From positions 79,908 through 143,907 of the forward strand of contig BGOG01000001.1 in assembly GCA_003569125.1 (NCBI GenBank): a DNA stretch of 64,000 nucleotides, given 5' to 3'. Every line of letters starts with the position of its first letter. The first letter of the stretch is position 1. The notes under the pieces are model-generated. The model was not told the origin of the DNA, ran no database searches, and saw nothing but the letters and a program-made list of their open reading frames with translations. Origin of the DNA: Acidimicrobiaceae bacterium. GTDB taxonomy: Bacteria; Actinomycetota; Acidimicrobiia; Acidimicrobiales; Ilumatobacteraceae. Positions 37,339-45,388 of this stretch are shown here, one piece after another. A program made the translations under genes and the position numbers.

Positions 37339-37959
37339 CTAAGAGGCTGTGAAATCCTCGCCACCTGGATTAAATTGTTTCACGTGAAACAACGCCACAG
37401 CGCCAATTCGTATCGGTCCGTCTAAGCCTAAAGCCTTCACTTGCTGAGGATCCCATCGAGAATCACTACTTGGCGGGGGCTCGCTAATAATGACGAATCC
37501 TCCTGGCTTCACTAGATCTCGCGACAAATTTAGTGTTTGTATTGGTGGGCCTAAACCTCGGCTCATCGCCACATCGAAATGTTTAGCCCAAGTCGAATCT
37601 TTAGTCATCTCGGCTATTTCAGAGCACCTAACCGTGACGCGATCAGCCAGATCAAGTGCATGAACTGCCCTTGTCAAAACATCAGTCCGTCCGACACGGC
37701 GATCAACTAAAAGAATCTTAAGTTGAGGGCGAAATAGGGCAACGATCAACCCAGGCACTCCCGCGCCACTGCCTAAATCAACTGCGGTTCTGGCCGTATC
37801 TGGTATCGCGTCCGCAAACCACTTAGCATGGCTAATAATCTCTTGGATCGGCGTGTTCGAAAGCGCCCCAATCCTTTGGGCTTCGCGGAGAATTCTTTCT
37901 AAAACACGAAGTCGTGACTCATCAACTGGATTCGCATTAGTTGAAGAGGGTTCAGTCAC
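37339..37959 (-). CDS. rsmG: 16S rRNA (guanine527-N7)-methyltransferase RsmG
   Basis: Methylates G527 in the 530 loop of 16S rRNA with SAM. The SAM site is VDLGSGAGVPGLIVALF, followed by LLVDRRVGRTDVLTRAVHAL and the family feature VAMSRGLGPP. Length of 206 residues is normal. The C-terminal LFHVKQF is encoded by a perfect parS site, a constraint seen in many bacteria where rsmG carries parS. It is followed by parA-parB. Confidence 0.95.
   Translation of the reverse strand: MTEPSSTNANPVDESRLRVLERILREAQRIGALSNTPIQEIISHAKWFADAIPDTARTAVDLGSGAGVPGLIVALFRPQLKILLVDRRVGRTDVLTRAVHALDLADRVTVRCSEIAEMTKDSTWAKHFDVAMSRGLGPPIQTLNLSRDLVKPGGFVIISEPPPSSDSRWDPQQVKALGLDGPIRIGAVALFHVKQFNPGGEDFTAS
37376..37391. 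promoter_or_regulatory. parS site (perfect), inside the end of rsmG
   Basis: TGTTTCACGTGAAACA matches the parS consensus at all 16 positions. It is translated as part of RsmG (FHVKQ). With the site at 37262 it forms a two-parS centromere beside parAB, about 5 kb from oriC. Confidence 0.97.
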
Positions 37960-38088
37960 AAAATAAAACTACACGAGATTCGTCACGATTTAAACTATAA
38001 GTAGCCTAATTTACAGCCGAATTCATAGCCCAAATAAATCAAACAACTTCAAGGCTGGCTCGAAATTATTGCAATTTAGCTCGCGCTA

Positions 38089-39006
38089 CTACGATTCTGT
38101 ATCGTCAGACTCATCAGCATCATCGAAATCTGCCGAACTTTCAGGGGTTGACGCCAAAGCCACAACTACTCGACGGAAAGGATCAGTACCTTCTGAACGA
38201 GTTGAGATGCCTTCGCTTTCAACTAGTGCGTCATGAACGATTTTGCGATCAGATGAGTTCATTGGTTCTAATGCTCGTGCTTGGCCAGAGCTTTTAACAT
38301 CGGCGGCAACTTTAAGCGCAAACCGGCTCAAAGCCTCGCGGCGTTTTTCACGGTAACCAGCCACATCAACACGCAGTCTCGTTTCGTGATCGCCGAGTCG
38401 GCGTTGACTTACAACACGAGTTAAGTCTTGAAGTGCTAACAATGTTGCACCCTTGGTACCAACCAAGAAATTAAGATCGTCACCCAGAACATCGATGTCA
38501 ATATTCTCACCTTCAACTTTTGAAGATACTGAACCTTGTAAGCCAGCAGCGGTTACCAACCCTTGAAGAAATGTGGTCGCAACTTCACTCACAGTGGTCG
38601 GATCAACTGGAGGAAGTTCGGCTCGCGGTGCGCGCTCACGTGGCGCATCGGTTCGACTTGAACGCTCAGGACGCGGCGAGCGCGAACCGCGTTCAGATCG
38701 TGAGCCACGATCATTTCGATCTGCTCGCTCTGGTCGGGGACCACGCTCATTGCGTGAGGTGCTTGGTCGAGATGTGCGATCGGATGTTGGCTTGCCCCGA
38801 CGATCACGGCGGTCGGCTTTGGCTCGTACCGAATTTGGCTTAATTCGGGCTCTTACTCGGGCTTCGCCACGGGTTCGACCGAACAGGCCTGCTTTTGGTT
38901 CTTCAACGACTTCAAATTCTGCGTCTACGTCGTCAACCCCTAAACGATCAAGTGCCAAAGCTTTTGCGTCATCAATTGTCTCTGCTGTTGTTTCTACCCA
39001 TTCCAT
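38089..39006 (-). CDS. khpB: RNA-binding protein KhpB/Jag (KH-R3H) with long Arg/Asp/Ser linker
   Basis: RNA-binding protein linked to cell elongation and division. The Jag N-terminal domain is at 1-50 (WVETTAETIDDAKALALDRLGV), the KH domain at about 165-210 (DLNFLVGTKGATLLALQDL), and the R3H domain at about 225-275 (RREALSRFALKVA and MNSSDRKIVHDALVE). Between them, roughly residues 55-140 form a low-complexity segment of repeated Arg/Asp/Gly/Ser/Pro, far longer than the usual linker. The C-terminus is acidic. It is part of the rpmH-rnpA-yidD-yidC-khpB cluster. Confidence 0.93.
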   Translation of the reverse strand: MEWVETTAETIDDAKALALDRLGVDDVDAEFEVVEEPKAGLFGRTRGEARVRARIKPNSVRAKADRRDRRGKPTSDRTSRPSTSRNERGPRPERADRNDRGSRSERGSRSPRPERSSRTDAPRERAPRAELPPVDPTTVSEVATTFLQGLVTAAGLQGSVSSKVEGENIDIDVLGDDLNFLVGTKGATLLALQDLTRVVSQRRLGDHETRLRVDVAGYREKRREALSRFALKVAADVKSSGQARALEPMNSSDRKIVHDALVESEGISTRSEGTDPFRRVVVALASTPESSADFDDADESDDTES

Positions 39007-39046
39007 GATTCAATTTCCCTTCGTTTGTTTTCTAAAATTTTAAAAA

Positions 39047-40030
39047 TTATTTATTCGGTTTATTTTTCTTTTGTACGAAACTGCTGCGATTCTTTCCTGG
39101 TGGTCGTGGTCGAAGACGAGCAGGTGCCGCAGAACTATTTTTAGGTGGAGTAACACGCTTACTGATAAAAGTTTGAGGCTCACTCGTATTTATCTCTTTT
39201 TTTGACTTCTGTTTTTTGTCCTCGGTCGCAGAGTTTTTCATTTCTCGTGCGGTTGCACTTGCGGCTTGTGCTTGTTTGCCGAGACTGCCATCTTTTTTAT
39301 AAAAACGTTGAGTTATGTATTGCTGTTGAACGATACGAATGATTGCTTGCATCATGTAGTAAACGATCAAAGCAGTAGGCAACCAAATCTGAAACACAGC
39401 AAAAGCAACGGGCATGTATTGCATCAACTTTGCCTGACTTGCCGACATCGTTGGGCTGACGGTTCGCGACGCAATCATTCGTTGTTGAACTAGATATAAA
39501 CCAGCTAAAACCACTACTAAAAAGGCATAAATCAACCCCGAAGCAAAATCGTCTTGCATCGCCCGAACCGGAGTTTTCGCTAGATCAATGCCAAACGAAA
39601 GCATTTCGGTTTTACCAACAAGTGATCTATAAATAGCCGAGGTTTGATCGAGATGCTGCGGAACAAATGGACTGTCGGGAGTGGGCCGAGAAGTTAATCC
39701 ACGAATCGCCTTAAACATAATAATAAACACCGGCATCTGCGCAAGTAACGGCAAACACGATGCAAGAGGATTTACTTTGTGCTCTTGATAAAGCTTCATC
39801 ATTGCTTCATTTAGTTTTTGTCGTTCGCCTTTAAACTGCTGTTGTAATCGTTTCATTTCTGGTTGGAGGCGCTGCATCTCGAGCATGCCCTTGGTGCTTT
39901 TAAGTGTTAGCGGAGTAATCAACAACATCACGGCAACCGCAACCATCGCAATCGCAAATGAATAATCGGGGATTAAACCATAAAAAAACGCGATGAGCCC
40001 AGCGGCTGCATTAAAAAAAATATCAAACAT
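39047..40030 (-). CDS. yidC: Membrane protein insertase YidC
   Basis: Inserts and folds proteins in the cytoplasmic membrane. Five helices are visible; the typical region TLKSTKGMLEMQRLQPEMKRLQQQFKGERQKLNEAMMKLYQEH precedes NPLASCLPLLAQMPVFIIMFKAI, and a strongly basic C-terminal tail (KKEINTSE to KKNKPNK) can bind ribosomes. The large periplasmic domain of proteobacterial YidC is absent, as in Gram-positives. The start overlaps the yidD stop by about eight bases. Confidence 0.93.
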   Translation of the reverse strand: MFDIFFNAAAGLIAFFYGLIPDYSFAIAMVAVAVMLLITPLTLKSTKGMLEMQRLQPEMKRLQQQFKGERQKLNEAMMKLYQEHKVNPLASCLPLLAQMPVFIIMFKAIRGLTSRPTPDSPFVPQHLDQTSAIYRSLVGKTEMLSFGIDLAKTPVRAMQDDFASGLIYAFLVVVLAGLYLVQQRMIASRTVSPTMSASQAKLMQYMPVAFAVFQIWLPTALIVYYMMQAIIRIVQQQYITQRFYKKDGSLGKQAQAASATAREMKNSATEDKKQKSKKEINTSEPQTFISKRVTPPKNSSAAPARLRPRPPGKNRSSFVQKKNKPNK

Positions 40031-40280
40031 GCTTTTGCGTCGCTTTCATTGAGTGTGAATGAGTAAAACATTTCTCTGGCACAGGGTCGTAGCCACTTGG
40101 CCCAAAAGGGCGACACCGCGACAAACGACGCAAAGTCAAAACCCCACCCTTAAAAGCGCCAAAAGTTTCGATTGCTTCTGTGGCGTAATTTGAGCAACTT
40201 GGATAAAACCGACACGGCGACAACCGATACGAGAACGCATTTTGATAGAAATTGATCGATTTAAGCATTAAATTACGCAT
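40023..40280 (-). CDS. yidD: Membrane protein insertion efficiency factor YidD
   Basis: A small amphipathic protein that helps YidC-dependent insertion. The family signature SPCRFYPSCSNYATEAIETFGAFKG and the following RLSRCRPFGPSGYDPVPE are both clear. The 85-residue length is normal. Its ATG lies seven bases after the rnpA stop, and the gene overlaps yidC. Confidence 0.95.
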   Translation of the reverse strand: MRNLMLKSINFYQNAFSYRLSPCRFYPSCSNYATEAIETFGAFKGGVLTLRRLSRCRPFGPSGYDPVPEKCFTHSHSMKATQKHV

Positions 40281-40286
40281 ATTTGC

Positions 40287-40658
40287 CTAGTTTTGACCAT
40301 TAAATTGGTCTTTTTGATCAATTTTGACTGTTTTTACGACTTTTTGAGCACATTTTGCCAATAAAGTCTCAACATTCTGCCCTAATTCGTTAAAAGACAG
40401 TTTTTTAGCCCCTGAATAGGCGCCAACCAAGTACCAACCAGGTGCAATTGATTTAGTTCGAAAAATTTCTCTCAAACGCCTGCGTAGTAGGTTTCGTTCA
40501 ACCGCACCACCCACTTGACGGCCCAGAGCATATGCAATCGCCGGTTGGGCCAAAGTTTGGTCGATAATCATGCTGCACCAAAGTGACCCTGAGCGAACAT
40601 ATGTTCCGTCTCGTTGAAGTTGTTGAAAGATCTGTCGCGTCTGGATGCGACTGATCAA
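40287..40658 (-). CDS. rnpA: Ribonuclease P protein component
   Basis: Protein subunit of RNase P, which matures the 5' ends of tRNAs. The RNR motif is present as [17 protein letters not shown], with the N-terminal strand region and a basic C-terminal extension ([15 protein letters not shown]). It starts at a TTG whose bases overlap the rpmH stop (TTGA), the classic coupled rpmH-rnpA arrangement. Length of 123 residues is normal. Confidence 0.94.
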   Translation of the reverse strand: MISRIQTRQIFQQLQRDGTYVRSGSLWCSMIIDQTLAQPAIAYALGRQVGGAVERNLLRRRLREIFRTKSIAPGWYLVGAYSGAKKLSFNELGQNVETLLAKCAQKVVKTVKIDQKDQFNGQN

Positions 40659-40789
40659 GCAGAGAGCCGGTAGCGGCCCTTTGCCCGACGAGATTTAAGC
40701 ACGGCCCGGCCGGCTCGAGTGCTCATACGGTTGCGGAACCCGTGTTTTCGGGACCTACGGCGATTGTTTGGTTGAAAGGTGCGTTTCAC
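40655..40789 (-). CDS. rpmH: 50S ribosomal protein bL34
   Basis: A 44-residue basic ribosomal protein reading [20 protein letters not shown], then [20 protein letters not shown] and RLSA, a textbook bL34. It starts at a GTG six bases after AGGAG. It is the first gene of the rpmH-rnpA-yidD-yidC-khpB cluster and is divergent from dnaA. Confidence 0.97.
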   Translation of the reverse strand: MKRTFQPNNRRRSRKHGFRNRMSTRAGRAVLKSRRAKGRYRLSA

Positions 40790-40889
40790 GCACGGCTCCT
40801 GACGTCAAGAAAAATTTTGTATTAATCAGACTAGGGGTATAAGTATCAGAGGGCAACGCCAGAACGAAAATCCTCAGCATTTCTCTCCC

Positions 40890-40945
40890 TGTGGAAAACC
40901 TGCTAATTTCACTGTCCCAATTGAGTTTCTATGAATCTATCCACA
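40890..40945. promoter_or_regulatory. DnaA boxes in the rpmH-dnaA intergenic region
   Basis: The 230-base gap between rpmH and dnaA holds TGTGGAAAA (40890-40898, reverse TTTTCCACA) and CTATCCACA (40937-40945, one mismatch to TTATCCACA). Both are upstream of dnaA and suit autoregulation. Nothing else was recognised in the gap. Confidence 0.6.
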
Positions 40946-41023
40946 AGGCCTTCAAGGGTTTGGTGGTTCTGAGAAGTTGATCGTGTTTACGCCAGTTCAA
41001 CTGCTTTGAAAAATTTGTAAGTG

Positions 41024-42469
41024 ATGAAAGAAAATGAAATGACCAACGAAATAATCGACACAACCCTTGAACATGAAACCATTTGGAAGGCGACTGCCCA
41101 AGTTTTGCGTTCTCAGGTTTCTGAGGCTGTTTGGTTCTCAACTTTCAACGATGCGATTGCGGTTGCCGACGACAAAATGAGTCTGCGATTGAGGGTGCCC
41201 AACTCGTTTGTAAGAGATCGGATCTTGACTCGTTACATGTCGTTGGTTCGAGATGCTCTAGACGAAATCGGGGCCGCTGATCGTCAATTACTAGTCGACA
41301 TACAAACGGCGACTGCGGTAGATGTTTTAGAACAATTAACAATCGATAAACCGACGACGCTTGACGAACCAATTGTTATAGATCGCAAACCGCAATCAAT
41401 GAATCAAGCGGTCGCCCAAAGATCTAGAGCGGGTAAGGGTGCGGCAATCGGATTGAATCCGCGATACACATTTGAAACTTTTGTCAAAGGTGCTTCGAAT
41501 CAATTTTCTTTGGCTGCTGCGATGCGCGTTGCTGAAACTCCAGGACGCTCATATAACCCTTTGTTTATTTATGGTTCGGCCGGTCTTGGCAAGACGCATT
41601 TACTGCATGCAATTGGCTACTACGTTCACGAACATTATCCAGATCTTGAAGTTCGATATGTATCAACCGAAAGTTTTTTGAACGAATATGTTGACGGTAT
41701 TCGTAACAACACGATCGCCGCGTTCAAACGTCGGTATCGCGAAGTTGACGTCTTACTAATTGACGACATTCAATTCATGGAAGGTAAAGAAGGCCTTCAA
41801 GAAGAATTCTTCCACACTTTTAATTCTTTGCACGGTGCGAACAAACAAATAATTATTTCATCCGATCGTGTTCCAGATGCGATACCAACTTTGGAAGATC
41901 GTTTGCGTGGCCGTTTTAGGTGGGGGCTAATCACTGATGTTCAACCACCGGACATGGAAACCCGCCTGGCGATTTTGCGAAACAAAGCCGAGCGTGACGG
42001 CACAGATATTTCAAGCGAGGTCCTTGAGTTCATCGCCAGCAATGTGACGTCAAATATTCGTGAGCTTGAGGGAGCGCTTATTCGCGTGACGGCCTATGCC
42101 AGTCTCAATCGAACGATTGTTGATGTTGATCTCGCCAAAAATTTGCTGACGGAGTTGTTGACGAAAAATGCGGTCAAATCTCGCACCGACGAACAATTGC
42201 TCAAAGAGATCGCGGATTTTGTTGGTTTCAGCGTCGAAGACATCAAGGGCACAAGTCGACAGAGGCCCCTGGTTACCGCGCGTCAAACCGCGATGTACGT
42301 AGTTCGTGAGTTAACCGAACTTAGTTACCCGGCAATCGCTCGATTATTCGGTGGACGAGATCACACGACTGTAATTCATGCCGTCGAAAAAACCTCACGG
42401 GTGATCAAAGAGAAAAAACAGGTTTATGAACAGGTAACCGAATTAATCAAGAAATTCAAGACTTCATGA
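41024..42469 (+). CDS. dnaA: Chromosomal replication initiator DnaA
   Basis: AAA+ ATPase that opens oriC. Domain I is at about 1-90 (IWKATAQVLRSQVSEAVWFSTF), domain II is a short linker, and domain III starts NPRYTFETFVKGASNQFSLAAA with Walker A GSAGLGKTHLL and Walker B VLLIDDIQFM. Domain IV has the DnaA signature GGRDHTTVIHAVEKTSRVI that contacts DnaA boxes. A GTG precedes the ATG at 41024, and an ATG at 41039 is another option; there is no strong ribosome binding site. Confidence 0.97.
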   Translation: MKENEMTNEIIDTTLEHETIWKATAQVLRSQVSEAVWFSTFNDAIAVADDKMSLRLRVPNSFVRDRILTRYMSLVRDALDEIGAADRQLLVDIQTATAVDVLEQLTIDKPTTLDEPIVIDRKPQSMNQAVAQRSRAGKGAAIGLNPRYTFETFVKGASNQFSLAAAMRVAETPGRSYNPLFIYGSAGLGKTHLLHAIGYYVHEHYPDLEVRYVSTESFLNEYVDGIRNNTIAAFKRRYREVDVLLIDDIQFMEGKEGLQEEFFHTFNSLHGANKQIIISSDRVPDAIPTLEDRLRGRFRWGLITDVQPPDMETRLAILRNKAERDGTDISSEVLEFIASNVTSNIRELEGALIRVTAYASLNRTIVDVDLAKNLLTELLTKNAVKSRTDEQLLKEIADFVGFSVEDIKGTSRQRPLVTARQTAMYVVRELTELSYPAIARLFGGRDHTTVIHAVEKTSRVIKEKKQVYEQVTELIKKFKTS

Positions 42470-42736
42470 ATACCCTGTGCACAACCCTGTGTATATCACA
42501 AGTTGTTCGGTGGATAACAGTGGGTTATCAACTGGTCGTCAAACTACACAATTGCAAGATGTGCCAACTACCCATTGTCTTTCCACATGGCCCGACCGCA
42601 TCTACGCTGGAGATCGACTAGTTAATCCACAATCCACAGGCCTTATTACTGTTATTAGATATATATATGAACTCCCACATTTAATAGCCGGCAACTCTGC
42701 ACAAACTCGTACACATCGTCAAGTGAGGTTATAGCC
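42470..42736. other. Probable origin of replication oriC (dnaA-dnaN intergenic region)
   Basis: 267 bases without a gene between dnaA and dnaN, where actinobacterial oriC lies. They hold several near-consensus DnaA boxes: TGTGCACAA (42477-42485), GGTGGATAA (reverse TTATCCACC), TTATCAACT, CTTTCCACA, TAATCCACA and ATCCACA. An AT-rich run with TTATTACTGTTATTAGATAT around 42643-42667 is a candidate unwinding element. None is a perfect TTATCCACA. Confidence 0.85.
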
Positions 42737-43834
42737 ATGAAATTTAGGGTTGAAAGAGAATTGCTCTCCGAAGCGTTGAGCGGTGGCGCTCGTGTCGCTT
42801 CTAATCGAAACAATGCCATGCCTGCGCTTTCAGGTGTGCATTTCGAAGTAAAAGGCGACCAACTTATTTTGACTTCGACAGACAATGATTTGAGTGTTCG
42901 ATTCGGTCTAAAAGTTGCCGGGCTCCAAGATGGCGTCGCAGTCGTCAGCGCGAAACTGATCAGCGACATCGTTCGCGTTATGCCAGAAGAAAAAGTAACA
43001 ATCGAAGCCCAAGGTGAAGAAATTAGTGTCTCTGCGGGCACATCTGAATTCAAAATTCATTTATTCGCAGCTTCGGATTTTCCAAAGATTGTTACTGCTG
43101 GAACACAATCCGTGACAATAAGCGCGAAAGTGTTTGCCGAATCGCTCCATCAAGTTGTGCGGGCGGCGTCGAGCGATATGCAACGTTTGGCTTTGACGGG
43201 TGTGCTCATGGTTGCCGAACCCGATTCGGTGTGTATGGTCGCCACGGACTCATATCGCTTGGCGGTGCGCGAGTTGCCAGGCGCAACGATGCTTGGTCAT
43301 GGAGCAGAAATTGTCGTGCCGGGGCGAGCATTGGATGAACTCAAACGGCTGATCGGTGACGCTGAAACGATGACGATGGCATTGGGCGAAAACAGGGCGA
43401 CTTTCGAAGTCGGCGGAGCAACCCTGACGACGACACTTTTGAACGTTGAGTTCCCAAAATATAAGCAGTTGATTTCGGCGAGTTATCCGAACAAGACGAC
43501 TACGGCGAGAGAACCCTTTTTAGAGGCCGTGCGGCGGTTGCGAATTCTTGCACGAGAGACAACTCCGATCCGTCTTGAGATGTTGAAAGATTCAATTCGT
43601 CTTTCAGTGGTTACTCAAGACCTCGGACAAGGAGAAGAAGAGTTAGAAGCCAAACTTGACGGCAGCGAGATCACCGTCGGTTTCAACTCGCAATATCTAT
43701 TAGATGGAATCGATGCGATTAGCGGTGATGAAATAACAATCGAGTCGACGGATCCAGTTAAACCAGCAGTTTTGCGCGGTGTTGGAGACAAGAATTATTT
43801 ATATCTTGTGATGCCACAGCGATTAACGACCTAG
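42737..43834 (+). CDS. dnaN: DNA polymerase III beta subunit (sliding clamp)
   Basis: Ring-shaped clamp that tethers polymerase III. The three-domain repeat is visible, with FRVERELLSEALSGGARVASNR at the start, AALSGVHFEV-like sequence, TGVLMVAEPDSVCMVATDSYRLAVRE and a C-terminal VMPQRL (the family ends with a conserved MP.R). 365 residues, normal length. It is followed by recF, dciA and gyrB on the same strand. Confidence 0.97.
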   Translation: MKFRVERELLSEALSGGARVASNRNNAMPALSGVHFEVKGDQLILTSTDNDLSVRFGLKVAGLQDGVAVVSAKLISDIVRVMPEEKVTIEAQGEEISVSAGTSEFKIHLFAASDFPKIVTAGTQSVTISAKVFAESLHQVVRAASSDMQRLALTGVLMVAEPDSVCMVATDSYRLAVRELPGATMLGHGAEIVVPGRALDELKRLIGDAETMTMALGENRATFEVGGATLTTTLLNVEFPKYKQLISASYPNKTTTAREPFLEAVRRLRILARETTPIRLEMLKDSIRLSVVTQDLGQGEEELEAKLDGSEITVGFNSQYLLDGIDAISGDEITIESTDPVKPAVLRGVGDKNYLYLVMPQRLTT

Positions 43835-43895
43835 TTCGACACAGTTCGTTTCTAAAACAAGACTGCAACCGAAACTTGACGAGCGTCAACCTGAC

Positions 43896-44981
43896 GTGAT
43901 TCTTCAACACATTGAACTCAGCGACTTTCGTAACTACACGAATGCAAAAGTTGATTTTGGTACGGGAGTAACGGCGATCATCGGCTCGAATGGTCAAGGC
44001 AAAACAAATCTCACCGAAGCACTCGGATATCTCTCCACGATGAAAAGTTTTCGTGGTGTGCCAACCGAGGCGATGATTCGAAATTCGACACACACGGCGT
44101 TTGTGCGAGCCCAAGTTCGTCATGACGACAATCGAGAAATTTTAATAGAAGCGAAATTAACAACGCAAGGTCGCAACCAGGTTCTGGTCAACGGAGTAAA
44201 ACTGCCAAAGACACGTGATCTACTCGGCATGGTTCGAACAACCGTGTTTTCGCCCGATGATCTTGATTTGGTCAAAGGCGGACCGCATTTACGGCGCGAG
44301 TTTATGGATGATTCGCTAGTCGCTTTTGCAATTAAATACGACGCGCTGAGACTCGATGTCGATCGAGTGGTGCGACAACGAAACGCCGTGCTCAAACAAT
44401 CTGGCGGGCGAGTAAACAACGCAGTTAGTTCGATGTTGGATCTGTGGGATGAGAAACTTGTCAGCGTTGGTACGCAGTTGGGTGATGCAAGAAAGAATTT
44501 AATTTCCCAACTCACACCGTTTATCGTGCACGCCTATGAAGAACTTGCCGAACGAGCATGCAACATCATCGTTGAATACTCTCCACAATGGCTCGAGACT
44601 GGCTTGCAACTCTCTTTGCAACAATCTCGAAGCGAAGATCTTCGGCGCTTAATCACCACGGTCGGCCCACACCGCGATGATATTGAATTGTCGATCAATG
44701 GTTTGTCAGCAAAATCACATGCATCCCAGGGAGAACAACGAACTTTGGCGCTAGCGTTGCGCCTTGCATTGCATCGATTCATCAGCAAAACAGTGGGCGA
44801 GATTCCTATTCTTGTTTTAGATGACGTGCTTTCAGAACTCGACCCGGCGCGAGCGCGGGCGTTGCTCAACCATTTTCCCGTCGGGCAAGTTTTGATCACA
44901 ACGGCTGCCGATTTACCAATGGGCGCACACATCGGTAGGACTGTGAGAATTCAAGCCGGAACTATTCTTGACTCATTATGA
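43896..44981 (+). CDS. recF: DNA repair/recombination ATPase RecF
   Basis: SMC-like ATPase that loads RecA at gaps. N-terminal LSDFRNYTNAKVDFGTG leads to Walker A IIGSNGQGKTNLTEALGYLS; near the end are the ABC signature SQGEQRTLALALRLA and Walker B ILVLDDVLSELDPARARAL. 361 residues, typical. GTG start at 43896. Its stop overlaps the start of dciA by four bases. Confidence 0.96.
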   Translation: MILQHIELSDFRNYTNAKVDFGTGVTAIIGSNGQGKTNLTEALGYLSTMKSFRGVPTEAMIRNSTHTAFVRAQVRHDDNREILIEAKLTTQGRNQVLVNGVKLPKTRDLLGMVRTTVFSPDDLDLVKGGPHLRREFMDDSLVAFAIKYDALRLDVDRVVRQRNAVLKQSGGRVNNAVSSMLDLWDEKLVSVGTQLGDARKNLISQLTPFIVHAYEELAERACNIIVEYSPQWLETGLQLSLQQSRSEDLRRLITTVGPHRDDIELSINGLSAKSHASQGEQRTLALALRLALHRFISKTVGEIPILVLDDVLSELDPARARALLNHFPVGQVLITTAADLPMGAHIGRTVRIQAGTILDSL

Positions 44982-45310
44982 GCAACGAAGATGACAATCA
45001 AAACGAAAATCGCAGCACATCTTTGGGCGACGAAGTCAACCGCATACTTCAAAGACTGGGCTCGCCAAATATCGATACTGTTTCGGGAGTTTTCGGATTA
45101 TGGAAAGAACTTGTTGGCGAGCAGGTGGCACAACATGTGTCACCTATCAAACTTGACCGGGGTCGGCTGTTGATTGAAGTCGATGACCCGGCTTGGTCAA
45201 CTCACATGAAGTTTCTCGAGCGAGATATTTGCACAACTTTGAGCCATCACACGGGCACAACAATCAGTGGAATAGACATCAGAGTGAAGTCAGGTCGCGC
45301 GAACACTTAG
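44978..45310 (+). CDS. DciA-like protein (DUF721), helicase loader
   Basis: Predicted loader of DnaB onto DNA, in the DciA (DUF721) family, at the Rv0004 position between recF and gyrB. The KH-like core is GVFGLWKELVGEQVAQHVSPIKLDRGRLLIEVDDPAWSTHMKF, with an N-terminal Asp/Asn-rich stretch (1-20) that looks disordered. It overlaps recF by four bases. A replicative role is family knowledge. Confidence 0.87.
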   Translation: MSNEDDNQNENRSTSLGDEVNRILQRLGSPNIDTVSGVFGLWKELVGEQVAQHVSPIKLDRGRLLIEVDDPAWSTHMKFLERDICTTLSHHTGTTISGIDIRVKSGRANT

Positions 45311-45388
45311 ATAGTAGAATAAGGACGCTTGTTTAGTGATTTTTTCATCTAAATACCAACCCAAAACATCCGAAAAGGTATCTCAAAA

